A stretch of DNA of 64,000 bases from Sphingobacterium sp. UBA5670 (GCF_002420705.1 NZ_DIIM01000014.1:62361-126360), one strand, 5' to 3'; numbered from the stretch's first letter, positions 54,167 through 63,447 are shown. Program-made: numbers and translations. Notes: generated by a model not told the origin, from the letters alone.

Positions 54167-54643
54167 TTATAGGCCAATCAGATCCGACCAATGAGCATGT
54201 GCAATGCGAGCGAGGTCCAGCGGATTTAATACCATCTGAAGACCTCTTTTTCCTGCGCTTACCGAAATATGGGCTTCTAGTTGAGCGGCTTCTTCAATGA
54301 ATGTTGGAAATTGCTTTTTCATTCCAATGGGAGAGCAACCTCCACGAATATAGCCGGTGACCGATAGGAGGTCTTTCATTGGAAGCATCTCACAATTTTT
54401 ATTGCCTGAAGCTTTTGCTACTTTTTTTAAATCAAGATGCGCATTGCCAGGGATGACAGCCACAATATAAGGGTCTTTGTTTCCTTTTAGAACCAAGGTC
54501 TTGTATAATGTTTCAAGAGATAAACCTAAGGTTTCGGCAACATGCTCGGCACTGACGTCCTGTTCATCGACTTCATATTCCCGTAGTTCATAACTTACTC
54601 CCGCGGTATCCAATAGGCGAACGGCATTTGTTTTACTTGACAT
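54167..54643 (-). CDS. ybaK: Cys-tRNA(Pro) deacylase YbaK/EbsC
   Basis: A 158-residue single-domain trans-editing protein that hydrolyses Cys-tRNA(Pro) mischarged by ProRS. Family hallmarks are YKTLVLKGNKDPYIVAVIP with the conserved Lys, DLKKVAKASG and YIRGGCSPIGMKK with the GxxSP motif. Length equals that of E. coli YbaK. It follows polX by 3 bp on the same strand and is probably cotranscribed with it. Confidence 0.93.
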   Translation of the reverse strand: MSSKTNAVRLLDTAGVSYELREYEVDEQDVSAEHVAETLGLSLETLYKTLVLKGNKDPYIVAVIPGNAHLDLKKVAKASGNKNCEMLPMKDLLSVTGYIRGGCSPIGMKKQFPTFIEEAAQLEAHISVSAGKRGLQMVLNPLDLARIAHAHWSDLIGL

Positions 54644-54646
54644 ACA

Positions 54647-56308
54647 CTAGCGCTGTTTTTTCTTGTTGAAATATGCCGTGATGGCATCTAAAGAATATGT
54701 GTTCAGGCAGTTATTTGCTTGAAGGCCACCTTTTTGAGCGACTAACACACCATACTGCATGTCCTGTAGTCCTTCCGTACGATGGGCATCCGGATTCACA
54801 GATAGCAGTACTCCTTTTTCTACGGCATAACGGTGCCATCTCCAATCAAGATCTAGGCGTAAAGGATTGGCATTTATCTCAATCACAACTCCATTTGCAG
54901 CACAAGCATCGATGACTTTTTTAAAATCTAATGGATAGCCCGCTCTACTTAACAATAGCCTTCCGGTAGGATGTCCTAATATTGTGGTGTATGGATTTTC
55001 AATCGCTTTAATTAGCCTAGCGGTTGCTCTTTCTTCATCCATTTTTAGATTGGAGTGAACGGAAGCAACAACAAAATCGAATTTTGCCAGTATCTCATCA
55101 GGGTAGTCCAATGAACCATCGCCTAGAATATCGGATTCAATCCCGCGAAAGATCTTGAACGGCGCCAATTTTTCATTTAATGTAGCAATCTCCTGCCATT
55201 GTTCTTCTAATCTTTCTACGGATAGTCCGTTAGCATAAACTGCAGTTTTCGAGTGATCACAGATTCCCAAATAGTCGAGCCCTAAAACGTCTTTACAATG
55301 CAGGGCCATCTGCTCGAGACTATGCACACCGTCACTATACGTAGAGTGATTATGAAGCGTGCCTCTGAGATCCTTGTATTGGATTAGTTTTGGTAGGTTG
55401 TGATTTTGTGCCTGTTCGATTTCATTCAATCCTTCACGTAGTTCGGGTTCGATATAATCCAAACCCAAGTTGCGGTAAATTGCTTCTTCACTGGAAAGTG
55501 AAGGGAGATCTGGAAGTATATTAAATAGGAGATCGAGGTGTGCTGTAGATCCGGTGCTAAGAATCAGGTCACGATAAAAATCATTGATATTGCTGCTGAA
55601 GACTTTGAAAGTAAATCCCAGATCATCGGTCAATTCTATGGAATTTTCTGTTTTTTCTACTAAGGTATATGCACTTAAAAATTTCTCTACACTATCGATA
55701 TGCTCAGAAATCAAAAGATCTACAGTGCTCAAAATTTCGCATTTTCTTCTGAAATCCCCTGTGAAAGACAATAGGGAAGCTGGAAAATGCGATTTAAGGT
55801 CGTTGAAAAAACGTTCTGCCAACGGAAGTACTTTAGCATATAAAAACCATCCTTTGTTGGAGATCGAAAATTCAATGGATTTTTTGATGTCTTCTTGGGT
55901 TTTAAGTCCAAATCCTTTCGCTTCAACAAGACGGTTTTCGTTACAGGCATAAAGCAGCTCACCTATACTTTCGATCTCAAGTTCTTTCCAGATAATCTCG
56001 ATCTTTTTAGGACCTAGCCCCTTAATGTTTAACATTTCAACAATACCGGATGGCGTATTTTCCATAAGCGTCTGAAGCTCTTTAAAAGTTCCGGTAGCAG
56101 CCACTTCCTTCGCTTTTTCAGCGGTGCTTTTTCCTATGCCGGGCTGCGCACTTAATTCTTCGAGACTGGCCTCTACAATACGGAAAGGCAGTTTGTCCAA
56201 CTTAAAAGAGGCACTCGCTATGGATTTTGTTCGAAAAGGATTTTCATTGTGCAATTCCATCAATTGGCTGCATAATTTGAAAATTTTGGAAATCGCTTTA
56301 TTGTCCAT
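54647..56308 (-). CDS. polX: PolX-family protein with degenerate polymerase and intact PHP domain
   Basis: A 553-residue protein in the PolX layout: helix-hairpin-helix regions (LSAQPGIGKSTAEKAKEV, IKGLGPKKIEIIW), a nucleotidyltransferase-like palm and a C-terminal PHP domain from about residue 315. The palm looks decayed: the glycine-serine of the usual motif reads GDFRR (184-188), the first catalytic Asp is replaced (STVD, 194-197, keeps only the second) and the later Asp strand reads FTFKV. The PHP metal site is complete (HNH at 319-321, DHSKTA, HPTGRL, NPDAHR). It is likely a 3'-5' exonuclease or phosphoesterase in repair with little or no polymerase activity. Confidence 0.9.
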   Translation of the reverse strand: MDNKAISKIFKLCSQLMELHNENPFRTKSIASASFKLDKLPFRIVEASLEELSAQPGIGKSTAEKAKEVAATGTFKELQTLMENTPSGIVEMLNIKGLGPKKIEIIWKELEIESIGELLYACNENRLVEAKGFGLKTQEDIKKSIEFSISNKGWFLYAKVLPLAERFFNDLKSHFPASLLSFTGDFRRKCEILSTVDLLISEHIDSVEKFLSAYTLVEKTENSIELTDDLGFTFKVFSSNINDFYRDLILSTGSTAHLDLLFNILPDLPSLSSEEAIYRNLGLDYIEPELREGLNEIEQAQNHNLPKLIQYKDLRGTLHNHSTYSDGVHSLEQMALHCKDVLGLDYLGICDHSKTAVYANGLSVERLEEQWQEIATLNEKLAPFKIFRGIESDILGDGSLDYPDEILAKFDFVVASVHSNLKMDEERATARLIKAIENPYTTILGHPTGRLLLSRAGYPLDFKKVIDACAANGVVIEINANPLRLDLDWRWHRYAVEKGVLLSVNPDAHRTEGLQDMQYGVLVAQKGGLQANNCLNTYSLDAITAYFNKKKQR

Positions 56309-56396
56309 CGTGTGCTGAATTGTTAAGCTACAAATATCTTAAATTTTAGATCAAAATAACAATTCAGATGAGGTTATTCTAGCGTTAAAATATGTG

Positions 56397-56421
56397 AAAT
56401 AGCTATTTTAAATAGCTATTT
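56397..56421. repeat. Two tandem copies of a 12-bp palindrome
   Basis: AAATAGCTATTT is self-complementary and occurs twice with one T between (56397-56408 and 56410-56421), in the divergent gap between polX and the FemAB-type gene, 149 bp before the latter. It could be a double operator or fold as one 12-bp hairpin. Confidence 0.6.
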
Positions 56422-56569
56422 TTCTCTGTTCCTTGAAATTAACAACAAAGTGACAAATGTGTGCCTGCTTAGCCGAACATTTTGGTTATGTTTGCCGTTT
56501 TTGGGCTTTAAAATCGATGCGTTTTTTGAGCATCTGAAAAAATACCCCTATTAAAATTGGAGAAATATC

Positions 56570-57694
56570 ATGATAGCAGACATTAATGACAAAGAAATCA
56601 GTGGGCTTTATAAAACAGGTATTATTCAACAGACTGCTTATTGGTCTGCAGTTAAAAAAATGCAAGGCATACAGTCGAAGGCATTTAACTTTAAATCCAA
56701 ACAATCTGATCTCTATGTTGGGATCGACGACGATACGTATTTTATTGGCGATTTATTGATTATTATACACACCATAGATCAGGAACATTGCATAGCCTAT
56801 GTACCTTATGGACCGGAGATCGAACCCTCAGAGGAGAATCAAGGTTATTTTTTGGAACAGTTATCGGAGAGTTTGCGTTCCCATCTGCCGCCAAATTGCA
56901 TTATGATACGCTACGATCTATCCTGGGAGTCCCATTGGGCTAAAGAGGATGATTGTTATGACCTTCATGGAAACTGGTTGGGGGTGCCCGAAAAACGTAT
57001 TCAGGAGATGCGTTTTAACTTTAATACGGAAAACTGGAATTTTCATAAAGCAAATACGGACATACTTCCGTCTAATACTATTTTTATGGATCTTAGAAAA
57101 GAAGAGGATATGCTGCTTGGAAATATGAAATCCAAGACGAGATATAATATTAATCTGGCAGAACGAAAGGGGGTGCGTGTGCGTTCGCTTGGACTTGAAA
57201 GCTTGGAAATCTGGTATGAGCTTTATAGACAGACTGCTCTTCGTAACAACTTCTTTTTACATGATATCAGTTATTTTAAGATTGTTCTTTCCGCAAGGGC
57301 AAATGATACCTTATCACCAGCAGATGTCTATCTTTTAGTCGCCGAAGTTAATGACCAGCCTTTAGCGGCCATGTTTTTGGTGATAGCAGCAAATCGGGGG
57401 ACTTATCTATATGGGGCTTCTGCTTCAGAAAATCGTAACTATATGGCAACATATGCTTTGCAATGGCGCGCAATGCAGCTTGCGAAAGAAAAAGGATGTA
57501 CAGAATATGATTTCTTCGGCGTATCTCCACAGGCCGATCCTTCACACCCTTTATATGGACTCTATCGGTTCAAAACAGGCTTTGGTGGTGAAATCTACCA
57601 CCGGATGGGCTGTTGGGATTATCCGCTGGACAATAGAAAATACCAATACTATGCCTCAATGGAGTTCAAAAACCAAAGTTATCACTTGAGTTAG
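56570..57694 (+). CDS. FemAB-type aminoacyl or peptidyl transferase
   Basis: A 374-residue protein with two GNAT-like halves. Features of the FemABX group are TAYWSAVKKMQG near the N-terminus, the tRNA-binding loop region NMKSKTRYNINLAERKGVRV and the C-terminal ATYALQWRAMQLAKEKGCTEYDFFGVSP with the final YRFKTGFGG. FemX-type enzymes add amino acids to the stem peptide of lipid II at the cytoplasmic membrane face, using aminoacyl-tRNA. Whether this one makes an interpeptide bridge or modifies another acceptor is unknown. It is 3 bp from the converging Omp85-like gene. Confidence 0.88.
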   Translation: MIADINDKEISGLYKTGIIQQTAYWSAVKKMQGIQSKAFNFKSKQSDLYVGIDDDTYFIGDLLIIIHTIDQEHCIAYVPYGPEIEPSEENQGYFLEQLSESLRSHLPPNCIMIRYDLSWESHWAKEDDCYDLHGNWLGVPEKRIQEMRFNFNTENWNFHKANTDILPSNTIFMDLRKEEDMLLGNMKSKTRYNINLAERKGVRVRSLGLESLEIWYELYRQTALRNNFFLHDISYFKIVLSARANDTLSPADVYLLVAEVNDQPLAAMFLVIAANRGTYLYGASASENRNYMATYALQWRAMQLAKEKGCTEYDFFGVSPQADPSHPLYGLYRFKTGFGGEIYHRMGCWDYPLDNRKYQYYASMEFKNQSYHLS

Positions 57695-57697
57695 GGC

Positions 57698-58951
57698 TTA
57701 GAATACTTCACCTAAGGTAAGTCTCACGCCACGGTGGTTCTTGCTGATCCCATAGTCGATGCCGATATTGGTGCCGGAATTTTTGTTAAACTTAATTCGT
57801 GCACCAGCACCGGTGCCGACATTCCAGTCCTCAAACATGCTGTTTTTTGGCCCATTTAACGTGGTAAAATTCATAAATGCAACAAATCCGAATAAGCCAT
57901 TCCTCGTGATATCGCGGCGGTATTCCGTTTCTAAATAATAAAGTGATTTACCCCGAAAACGGCTGACGGGAAAGCCTCTTCCTGAACTGTTGTATGGATC
58001 CCATCCTAAATTGGGAAGATCAAGATAGGGAGCTTTGCTATTAAATACGGTCCAGAAAAAACTTCTTACAGCAATCATATTTTGCCGGTTTCGGTCTTGG
58101 GTAAGCCTGTGGTAGCGTCTCACTTCAAGAAATAACGATTTCCAATTCTGATCACTTCCTAAAAATGTTGGATTTACGCGAAACTGTAAATTGGCATAGT
58201 TCCCCGACCAGGTATTGATCGAATTGGCCCGCGTATCGTAGATTAAATTGAAACTCACTCCTGAAGACATGGTATTATCTTTTAAATCTGTTCCATAAGG
58301 GTAGGAGGTGTAGTCCTCAAGCTTGGTATCGCTTGTCGACTTAATATTCATTCGATAATCCAGATCATAACCAATTCCCATAAAAAGACCTCCATGAATT
58401 CTTTTTAATGCATGTTGGTATAAACGAAAATAGGTGTAATCTAAATTAATCTGTTGATCGCCATGATGCTCTTTACCAATTCCCCAAGTTTCGTGTGGAT
58501 ATTTTAGTAGTCGGATATCTCCATCAATCACCCACGTATTCTCCTTTAACCAGATGTAGGAGCGTATGGGGAGTCCAAATCGCTTACCGAAATTGGTGTA
58601 GGGCGTAAATGTCATTTTGGACATATAGGTATCCGAGCGATCGCCCAAATAAAATCCTGCTGTTGTACTTGTAATTAAAGCATGACCACCTCCGGGGACA
58701 TTTGTTGAAAATGGTAAAAAGGAAAAATAGATTTTCTTTCCTGTACTATCGACAGTTTGGGGAGGCTTGATATTTAATATTTCTTTGCCAATATCAATCA
58801 GGTCCCGTTGTTTACTTGTATCAGCGAGATGTTTGGTAGTTTCTATTTCATTGACGGGACGCTGTGCATATACCGTATCGCCAAGTATAAGTAGAACCAT
58901 CAAAATGGGCAATTTAAAAAGAAAAATATATGCTCTATCGTAGTGTGTCAT
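57698..58951 (-). CDS. Omp85/BamA-like outer membrane beta-barrel protein
   Basis: A 417-residue exported protein with a signal peptide (FLFKLPILMVLLILGDTVYAQ). The mature part is a barrel with alternating aromatic strands; GRGFPVSRFRGKSLYYLETEYRRD is the conserved RGxxxxxxRG-type segment of the surface-antigen (bacterial D15) domain, and the protein ends in a strand, GVRLTLGEVF, with a terminal Phe as required for barrel assembly. No POTRA repeats are visible; a 70-residue linker leads into the barrel. It is thus a small BamA/TamA relative of unknown cargo. ATG at 58951 gives the proper signal peptide. Confidence 0.83.
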   Translation of the reverse strand: MTHYDRAYIFLFKLPILMVLLILGDTVYAQRPVNEIETTKHLADTSKQRDLIDIGKEILNIKPPQTVDSTGKKIYFSFLPFSTNVPGGGHALITSTTAGFYLGDRSDTYMSKMTFTPYTNFGKRFGLPIRSYIWLKENTWVIDGDIRLLKYPHETWGIGKEHHGDQQINLDYTYFRLYQHALKRIHGGLFMGIGYDLDYRMNIKSTSDTKLEDYTSYPYGTDLKDNTMSSGVSFNLIYDTRANSINTWSGNYANLQFRVNPTFLGSDQNWKSLFLEVRRYHRLTQDRNRQNMIAVRSFFWTVFNSKAPYLDLPNLGWDPYNSSGRGFPVSRFRGKSLYYLETEYRRDITRNGLFGFVAFMNFTTLNGPKNSMFEDWNVGTGAGARIKFNKNSGTNIGIDYGISKNHRGVRLTLGEVF

Positions 58952-59136
58952 GAAAGAATGCAATCTAATAGGAATTAGACAGAATAGCAATATTCAAACC
59001 AATAATTTATTCACTTTGTCACGTTTTGGCTATATAACGGATTGGTTGGAAATTCATTCACCTATAAAAAAATAGCATTTACCGATTTTAATGTAATGTT
59101 AATCTAAATGTAATGAAATCAATATATGACTTGTCT

Positions 59137-59144
59137 TAACTTTG
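59137..59144 (+). promoter_or_regulatory. Possible promoter -7 element of the NTF2-fold gene
   Basis: TAACTTTG matches TAnnTTTG and lies 98 bp upstream of the start. No TTTG at -33. The implied leader holds an imperfect direct repeat, GTACGCAACAA and GTACGCGACAA, near 59167-59200. Confidence 0.35.
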
Positions 59145-59241
59145 AATCAGAAAATAAATAAAAAAAGTACGCAACAAATTTAGGTGGTACGCGACAATCA
59201 AATAAGAAAATATACTAATATATTATAAAATTGAAAAAGAT

Positions 59242-59670
59242 ATGAAAACTTTAGTAAAAACATTTGTAGCAGCAGCAATGATTGCAATCTCTACTTGCTC
59301 AATGGCTTCTGTTAAACCAGAAGAACGCAATTTAATTACTGCTGATTTGGCCATCGATGAGTACGTTGGTGCAATGACCGAAGGTCAGGTAGCTAATTTG
59401 GATAAGCTTTTTACAGCTGATTTTAACCAAAAAATTTGTGGCAAACAAGATTTAAAACATAGTCGTCTTGAGATGATTGAGTTTTTGAAAAAACAAAAAG
59501 GTATCAAGATGAACTGCAGAACAACAACCCAGATCGTTGAAGAATTACCAGATTATGCAATCGCGAAAGTTACCATGCAGTTCGACGGTTTCGCTAAAAC
59601 GGACCTAATCACGCTTGTTAAAGAAAACGGAAGCTGGAAAATTTCCAAATCAGTAAACTCTTATAAATAG
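59242..59670 (+). CDS. Secreted NTF2-fold (lumazine-binding-like) protein
   Basis: A 142-residue protein with a signal peptide (MKTLVKTFVAAAMIAISTCS, then MAS). The mature part has the SnoaL/NTF2 pattern: a first helix ADLAIDEYVGAMTEGQVANL, the LDKLFTADF segment, RLEMIEFLKKQKGI and the closing strands AIAKVTMQFDG and LITLVKENGSWKISKSVN. Proteins of this type in Bacteroidota are numerous and their ligands unknown. Monocistronic, with a terminator immediately after. Confidence 0.78.
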   Translation: MKTLVKTFVAAAMIAISTCSMASVKPEERNLITADLAIDEYVGAMTEGQVANLDKLFTADFNQKICGKQDLKHSRLEMIEFLKKQKGIKMNCRTTTQIVEELPDYAIAKVTMQFDGFAKTDLITLVKENGSWKISKSVNSYK

Positions 59671-59700
59671 AACTTTAAAACACCGGTTGATTAGAAAAGG

Positions 59701-59734
59701 AAAGGGGTTACTTAAATAAAGTAACCCCTTTTCT
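59701..59734. terminator. Terminator between the NTF2-fold gene and tRNA-Ala
   Basis: AAAGGGGTTACTT and AAGTAACCCCTTT form a perfect 13-bp stem over a 5-nt loop, with T-rich ends. It serves both the plus-strand gene and the minus-strand tRNA, whose 3' end is only 3 nt away. Confidence 0.9.
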
Positions 59735-59736
59735 TG

Positions 59737-59810
59737 TGGAGCATATCAGATTCGAACTGATCACCTCTTCGCTGCCAGCGAAGCGCTCTAGCCAAATGAG
59801 CTAATGCCCC
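59737..59810 (-). tRNA. tRNA-Ala (anticodon GGC)
   Basis: A 74-nt minus-strand cloverleaf. The acceptor GGGGCAT pairs with ATGCTCC and includes the G3:U70 pair that identifies alanine tRNAs. The D-arm is AGCTCATTTGGCTAGAGC, the anticodon arm CTTCG-CTGGCAG-CGAAG with GGC, and the T-arm holds GTTCGAATC. The discriminator is A and CCA is not encoded. The following gap 59811-60089 is AT-rich; I see only a 31-codon open stretch on the minus strand (59983-60078) with no start. Confidence 0.97.
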
Positions 59811-60089
59811 TGCTTCGTTTGGTGTCGCTAAGATAGTACTTTTTTAGAAAAACATAGTTTCTTTTTTATTTTTATGTAGTTTTTTCTACGCTGTTATTCA
59901 GTTGCGTTTTTTTGATCACCTAATTGCAGGCTAATAAACGATTTTAATCTGTCCAGCTAAATACTTTACAAGTTTGTTTATCCTATTGAAAACAAGTGAG
60001 TTTGACCAATACGGTGTCTTTCTTATCGATATAGACTGTTCCAATTTGCCTCGGCGAAAACTGTTGCTGAAACTTTTCCTATAGAGGTA

Positions 60090-60842
60090 TTACTGTTTTT
60101 CTGTCAGAAGCGCTTCTGTTCGTTTTATCTGACCTTTATCTCTCCAGGCATCGTGTCCGGGAATCACCATATTAATTCGGGGATATTTTGTCAGCAACCT
60201 CGCTAAGGATGGTTTCCAGGATTTTACGTCTCCGTCCGCCGTAAACCCCAGATCTCGAGCTTCCGAGCTTTTTATAAAACAGCCACCGTCCAGGATCTTA
60301 TATTCGGGAAACCAAACAACAACGTTGTCCATGGAGTGTCCGGGACCAAAAAAGTTCAGAACAAAAGATTGGCCACCGATTTTGTAGGTTTTATTGATGT
60401 CAACAAGATTGGCGGCTTGTGCTTTGTGATTTGCCTTTAGTAGATCATTCGTCATTTTTGTTGCATAGGTTGGAATCCCAATGCGATTGTAATAGGCAAA
60501 ACCACCCGCACGATCTTCGTGCCAATGTGTTGCATAAACAGCAATAACTGGTAAATTATGTTTTTGTTTGATACTATCCAATAAGGGCTGGTATTGGGTA
60601 GAATCCCATGGGGTGTCAAAAAGGATAACTCCTTTTTTCGTGATTAAATACACGGCATTAGCTGCATATTTGGTGCCGTCAAAGGTATTAAAGGTCGTGT
60701 AGAGATATAGTTTCGAATTAATTTTCTCTATTAAAAGAGGTTTCTCCTGCGCCTGCACTGCTGGAGAAAGACATAGAAAACCAGTACTCAAGCAAAAACT
60801 AACAAGGAGACCACGGATACTAGCTGAAAGAAGTGAAATCAT
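60090..60842 (-). CDS. Subclass B1 metallo-beta-lactamase
   Basis: A 250-residue periplasmic enzyme with a signal peptide ending near AVQAQ. All zinc ligands of subclass B1 are present: His106, His108 and Asp110 in THWHEDRAGG, His169 in GPGHSMDN, Cys188 in DGGCFIKSS and His230 in IPGHDAW. Lys191 after the Cys matches the substrate-carboxylate Lys of B1 enzymes. It should hydrolyse beta-lactams, perhaps carbapenems; spectrum cannot be read. No integron, transposon or cassette site surrounds it and composition is like its neighbours, so it looks like an intrinsic chromosomal gene, as known for several environmental Bacteroidota. Confidence 0.93.
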   Translation of the reverse strand: MISLLSASIRGLLVSFCLSTGFLCLSPAVQAQEKPLLIEKINSKLYLYTTFNTFDGTKYAANAVYLITKKGVILFDTPWDSTQYQPLLDSIKQKHNLPVIAVYATHWHEDRAGGFAYYNRIGIPTYATKMTNDLLKANHKAQAANLVDINKTYKIGGQSFVLNFFGPGHSMDNVVVWFPEYKILDGGCFIKSSEARDLGFTADGDVKSWKPSLARLLTKYPRINMVIPGHDAWRDKGQIKRTEALLTEKQ

Positions 60843-60914
60843 ATTTTTTTAATGTTATTGCATTAACGTTGGAACAAAATGGATATTGCTTCTCCAACGT
60901 TTGATTAAAATATT

Positions 60915-61253
60915 TTATGTCGATTGCACAAAATCTTCACGATAAGGACTGAACGAATCGATCAGTTCTCCTTCCTCAAGACATTCACATCCATGAATCA
61001 GATTTGAATAAATGATACACGAGTCTCCTGCCATCAAGATGCTGTCAACACCATCAATATGGTATCTGAATTTTCCGGCACTGACATAAGAAATTTGCGT
61101 ATGTGGATGTTGATGAAGTGCCCCGATGGCCCCTTTTTCAAATCGAACTTTCATGAGCATGAGCTCCTCGTTAAAAACGAGTATCTTGCGCATGACACCT
61201 TCGCCCAAGTCTGTCCATTGCTGTTCGCTGTCGTGTAGGAATATTTCGCTCAT
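60915..61253 (-). CDS. Cupin-domain protein
   Basis: A 112-residue single cupin: FEKGAIGALHQHPHTQISYV gives the His-x-His...His metal motif 1, and GDSCIIYSNLIHGCECLEEG motif 2 with the last His. Small cupins of this kind bind a metal and act as dioxygenases, isomerases or sensors in sugar or pectin pathways; this one cannot be assigned. ATG at 61253 (MSEIFLHDSEQ) is preferred over a frame opening at 61337. Monocistronic, 72 bp upstream of the beta-lactamase on the same strand. Confidence 0.8.
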   Translation of the reverse strand: MSEIFLHDSEQQWTDLGEGVMRKILVFNEELMLMKVRFEKGAIGALHQHPHTQISYVSAGKFRYHIDGVDSILMAGDSCIIYSNLIHGCECLEEGELIDSFSPYREDFVQST

Positions 61254-61446
61254 CTGATTGCTATTTTTGTGAATGTTTCGATCGTAAATCCTTTGATTTT
61301 CAATTATAGCAAATAAATATGAATTTATGGTCAGCATATAAATATGCTTTGCAGAATTTGATGAAAGACGCAGAGAATTAAACCCAAATGATTCAAATAA
61401 CGGAAAAAACAGTTATTTTGCGCTGGGGCAATATGGATATCCAAGT

Positions 61447-63360
61447 ATGAATTATTTCGACAGACTTATCACTTTATTACGTGAAGAACAACAATTTGAT
61501 AGATTACAGCATGAGACTTTGTTATTGAAAAGTAGCTTGAATGAACGACGGATGCAAGGCGTTACTTGGTTTCCGATTCAGGTAATAGATACTGAGCTGG
61601 GAAGAGGGGATTATTTGTCTGTTAGTTTAAACAGAACCAATCATTATGACGTCGATCACAAGTTCCGGTTCGGGATGCCAGTTTCCCTATTCTCGAATCA
61701 CGATCCCGAAAGGGACCGAATAGATGGGATTATATCCTCCATAAGTAGGGACGGGATGCGAATCTCATTTCGTGTGGATGAACTGCCTGAATGGAGCAGG
61801 AGAGGGAAGCTTGGTATTGATTTATTATTTGATGAGTATTCTTATCGGGAGATGTTCAATGCGCTGGAGAAAGGCAAGGAATTGGGTAAAGATACAAAGC
61901 AGGGTAGTTTCGTGAGGAAGTTAATCGGAGAAGAATTGATTCCAATGGAATCCAACGAGGAGTTCTTTGCCCACCCCAACTTGAATGTCAGTCAGAATAA
62001 AGCCGTTCAGCATATCTTGGAAGCCAATACAGTGGCACTTTTGCATGGCCCACCGGGGACAGGAAAGACAACAACATTGATACAGGCCGTGAAGGCATTA
62101 TTAAAACAGGACAGCAAGCAGCTGTTGGTTGTTGCACCTAGCAACACGGCAGTTGATCTGTTGACCGAACGGTTGGATGCGGTTGGAGTCGCGGTAACAA
62201 GAATAGGTAACCCTGTAAAAGTTTCCGAGCATCTCCAAGAACTGACACTCGATGCAAAAATTGATCGACATCCTGCAAATAAGGATATTAAAACACTTCA
62301 AAAGCAAGTGCGAGCCTACACCGAGATGGCTCAAAAATATAAACGTAGCTTTGGAAAGGCGGAGCGGGAGCAAAGAAAAGCATTGTTTGATGAAGCTCAC
62401 CGGATCCGGAAGGAGGTCGATCAGATTCAAGATTTTATCAGCGCAGATGTTTTGGACAAATCGCAGGTAATCACTGCAACATTGGTTGGATCAAATCATG
62501 AGGTTATTCGAAATCGTAGCTATGAAACAGTCATTATAGATGAGGCTGCACAGGCACTGGAGCCTGCTTGCTGGATCCCGATATTAAAAGCACATCGACT
62601 TGTTTTAGCTGGCGATCATAATCAATTGTCGCCTACGGTAAAATCCAGTAAAATAGCTGGTCATGGCTTAAGCCATACACTATTCGAAAAATTGGTAGAC
62701 CATAATCCGCAATTAGTTTCTTTGTTGGATATACAGTATCGAATGAACAAACAAATTATGCAATATCCTTCCGTAGCGCTGTATGATGGTTTATTAAGGG
62801 CGGATAGCGCAGTCGCACATTGGAGCATAGCAGGAGATTCTGAGCCCGTGTTATTTATTGATACAGCGGGAGCGGGATTTGAAGAAACAGAAATCGATGG
62901 AGCAATCTTCAATTCCGGGGAAGCTCATTTTCTGACATCTCATCTAAACGAACATATTGGTTCTTGGACAGCTTCCTTAAGCATTGATGAGAATCTGAGC
63001 ATTGGCGTGATCGCACCTTATCGGAAACAGGTCTCGTTATTACAGGAAATACTTGAGGGGGAGGAGAGACTGAAACCTTTTGCTGATTTGATTAAAATAC
63101 AGACCATCGATAGTTTTCAAGGCCAGGAGAAAGATATTATCTATATCAGCTTGACGCGAAGTAACGCTGAACAGCAGATTGGTTTTTTGTCCGATGTTCG
63201 CCGGATGAATGTGGCAATGACTAGAGCGAAGAAAAAGCTGATTGTAATAGGTGATAGTGCCACAATCGGTTCACATCCTTTCTATCGTGATTTTATCGCC
63301 TATACCGAAGCAATCGGGCATTACCATAGTGTATGGGAATGGGATATTTCAGCGATATAA
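61447..63360 (+). CDS. SF1 helicase, IGHMBP2/UPF1-like
   Basis: A 637-residue helicase. After a 130-residue N-terminal beta-barrel region with WSRRGKLGIDLLFDE come motif I HGPPGTGKTTTL (about residue 200), Ia VVAPSNTAVDLL, II VIIDEAAQALEP, III LAGDHNQLSPTV, IV/Va LDIQYRMNKQIM and IQTIDSFQGQEKD, and VI VAMTRAKKKLIVIGD. A charged insert with coiled-coil character lies around residues 285-335. Related proteins unwind DNA or RNA 5' to 3'; its cellular role in bacteria is unsettled. It stands alone and is followed by a strong terminator. Confidence 0.93.
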   Translation: MNYFDRLITLLREEQQFDRLQHETLLLKSSLNERRMQGVTWFPIQVIDTELGRGDYLSVSLNRTNHYDVDHKFRFGMPVSLFSNHDPERDRIDGIISSISRDGMRISFRVDELPEWSRRGKLGIDLLFDEYSYREMFNALEKGKELGKDTKQGSFVRKLIGEELIPMESNEEFFAHPNLNVSQNKAVQHILEANTVALLHGPPGTGKTTTLIQAVKALLKQDSKQLLVVAPSNTAVDLLTERLDAVGVAVTRIGNPVKVSEHLQELTLDAKIDRHPANKDIKTLQKQVRAYTEMAQKYKRSFGKAEREQRKALFDEAHRIRKEVDQIQDFISADVLDKSQVITATLVGSNHEVIRNRSYETVIIDEAAQALEPACWIPILKAHRLVLAGDHNQLSPTVKSSKIAGHGLSHTLFEKLVDHNPQLVSLLDIQYRMNKQIMQYPSVALYDGLLRADSAVAHWSIAGDSEPVLFIDTAGAGFEETEIDGAIFNSGEAHFLTSHLNEHIGSWTASLSIDENLSIGVIAPYRKQVSLLQEILEGEERLKPFADLIKIQTIDSFQGQEKDIIYISLTRSNAEQQIGFLSDVRRMNVAMTRAKKKLIVIGDSATIGSHPFYRDFIAYTEAIGHYHSVWEWDISAI

Positions 63361-63396
63361 TGCATAAAGCCATTTCCTGGGAAATAGCTTTATGCA
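63361..63396. terminator. Bidirectional terminator after the helicase gene
   Basis: TGCATAAAGC, one mismatch and ATTTCC pair with GGAAAT, one mismatch and GCTTTATGCA over a tight loop, directly at the helicase stop codon and followed by GTTTATT. Confidence 0.88.
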
Positions 63397-63447
63397 GTTT
63401 ATTCCACCGTGCTAAAAAACGGTTGACTTCGTTAACACAACGCTTGA

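Noticed and set aside
59983..60078. 31-codon open stretch downstream of the beta-lactamase
   Set aside because: It looks mildly protein-like but has no start codon and is bounded by stops; the beta-lactamase itself is full length, so it is not needed as its tail.
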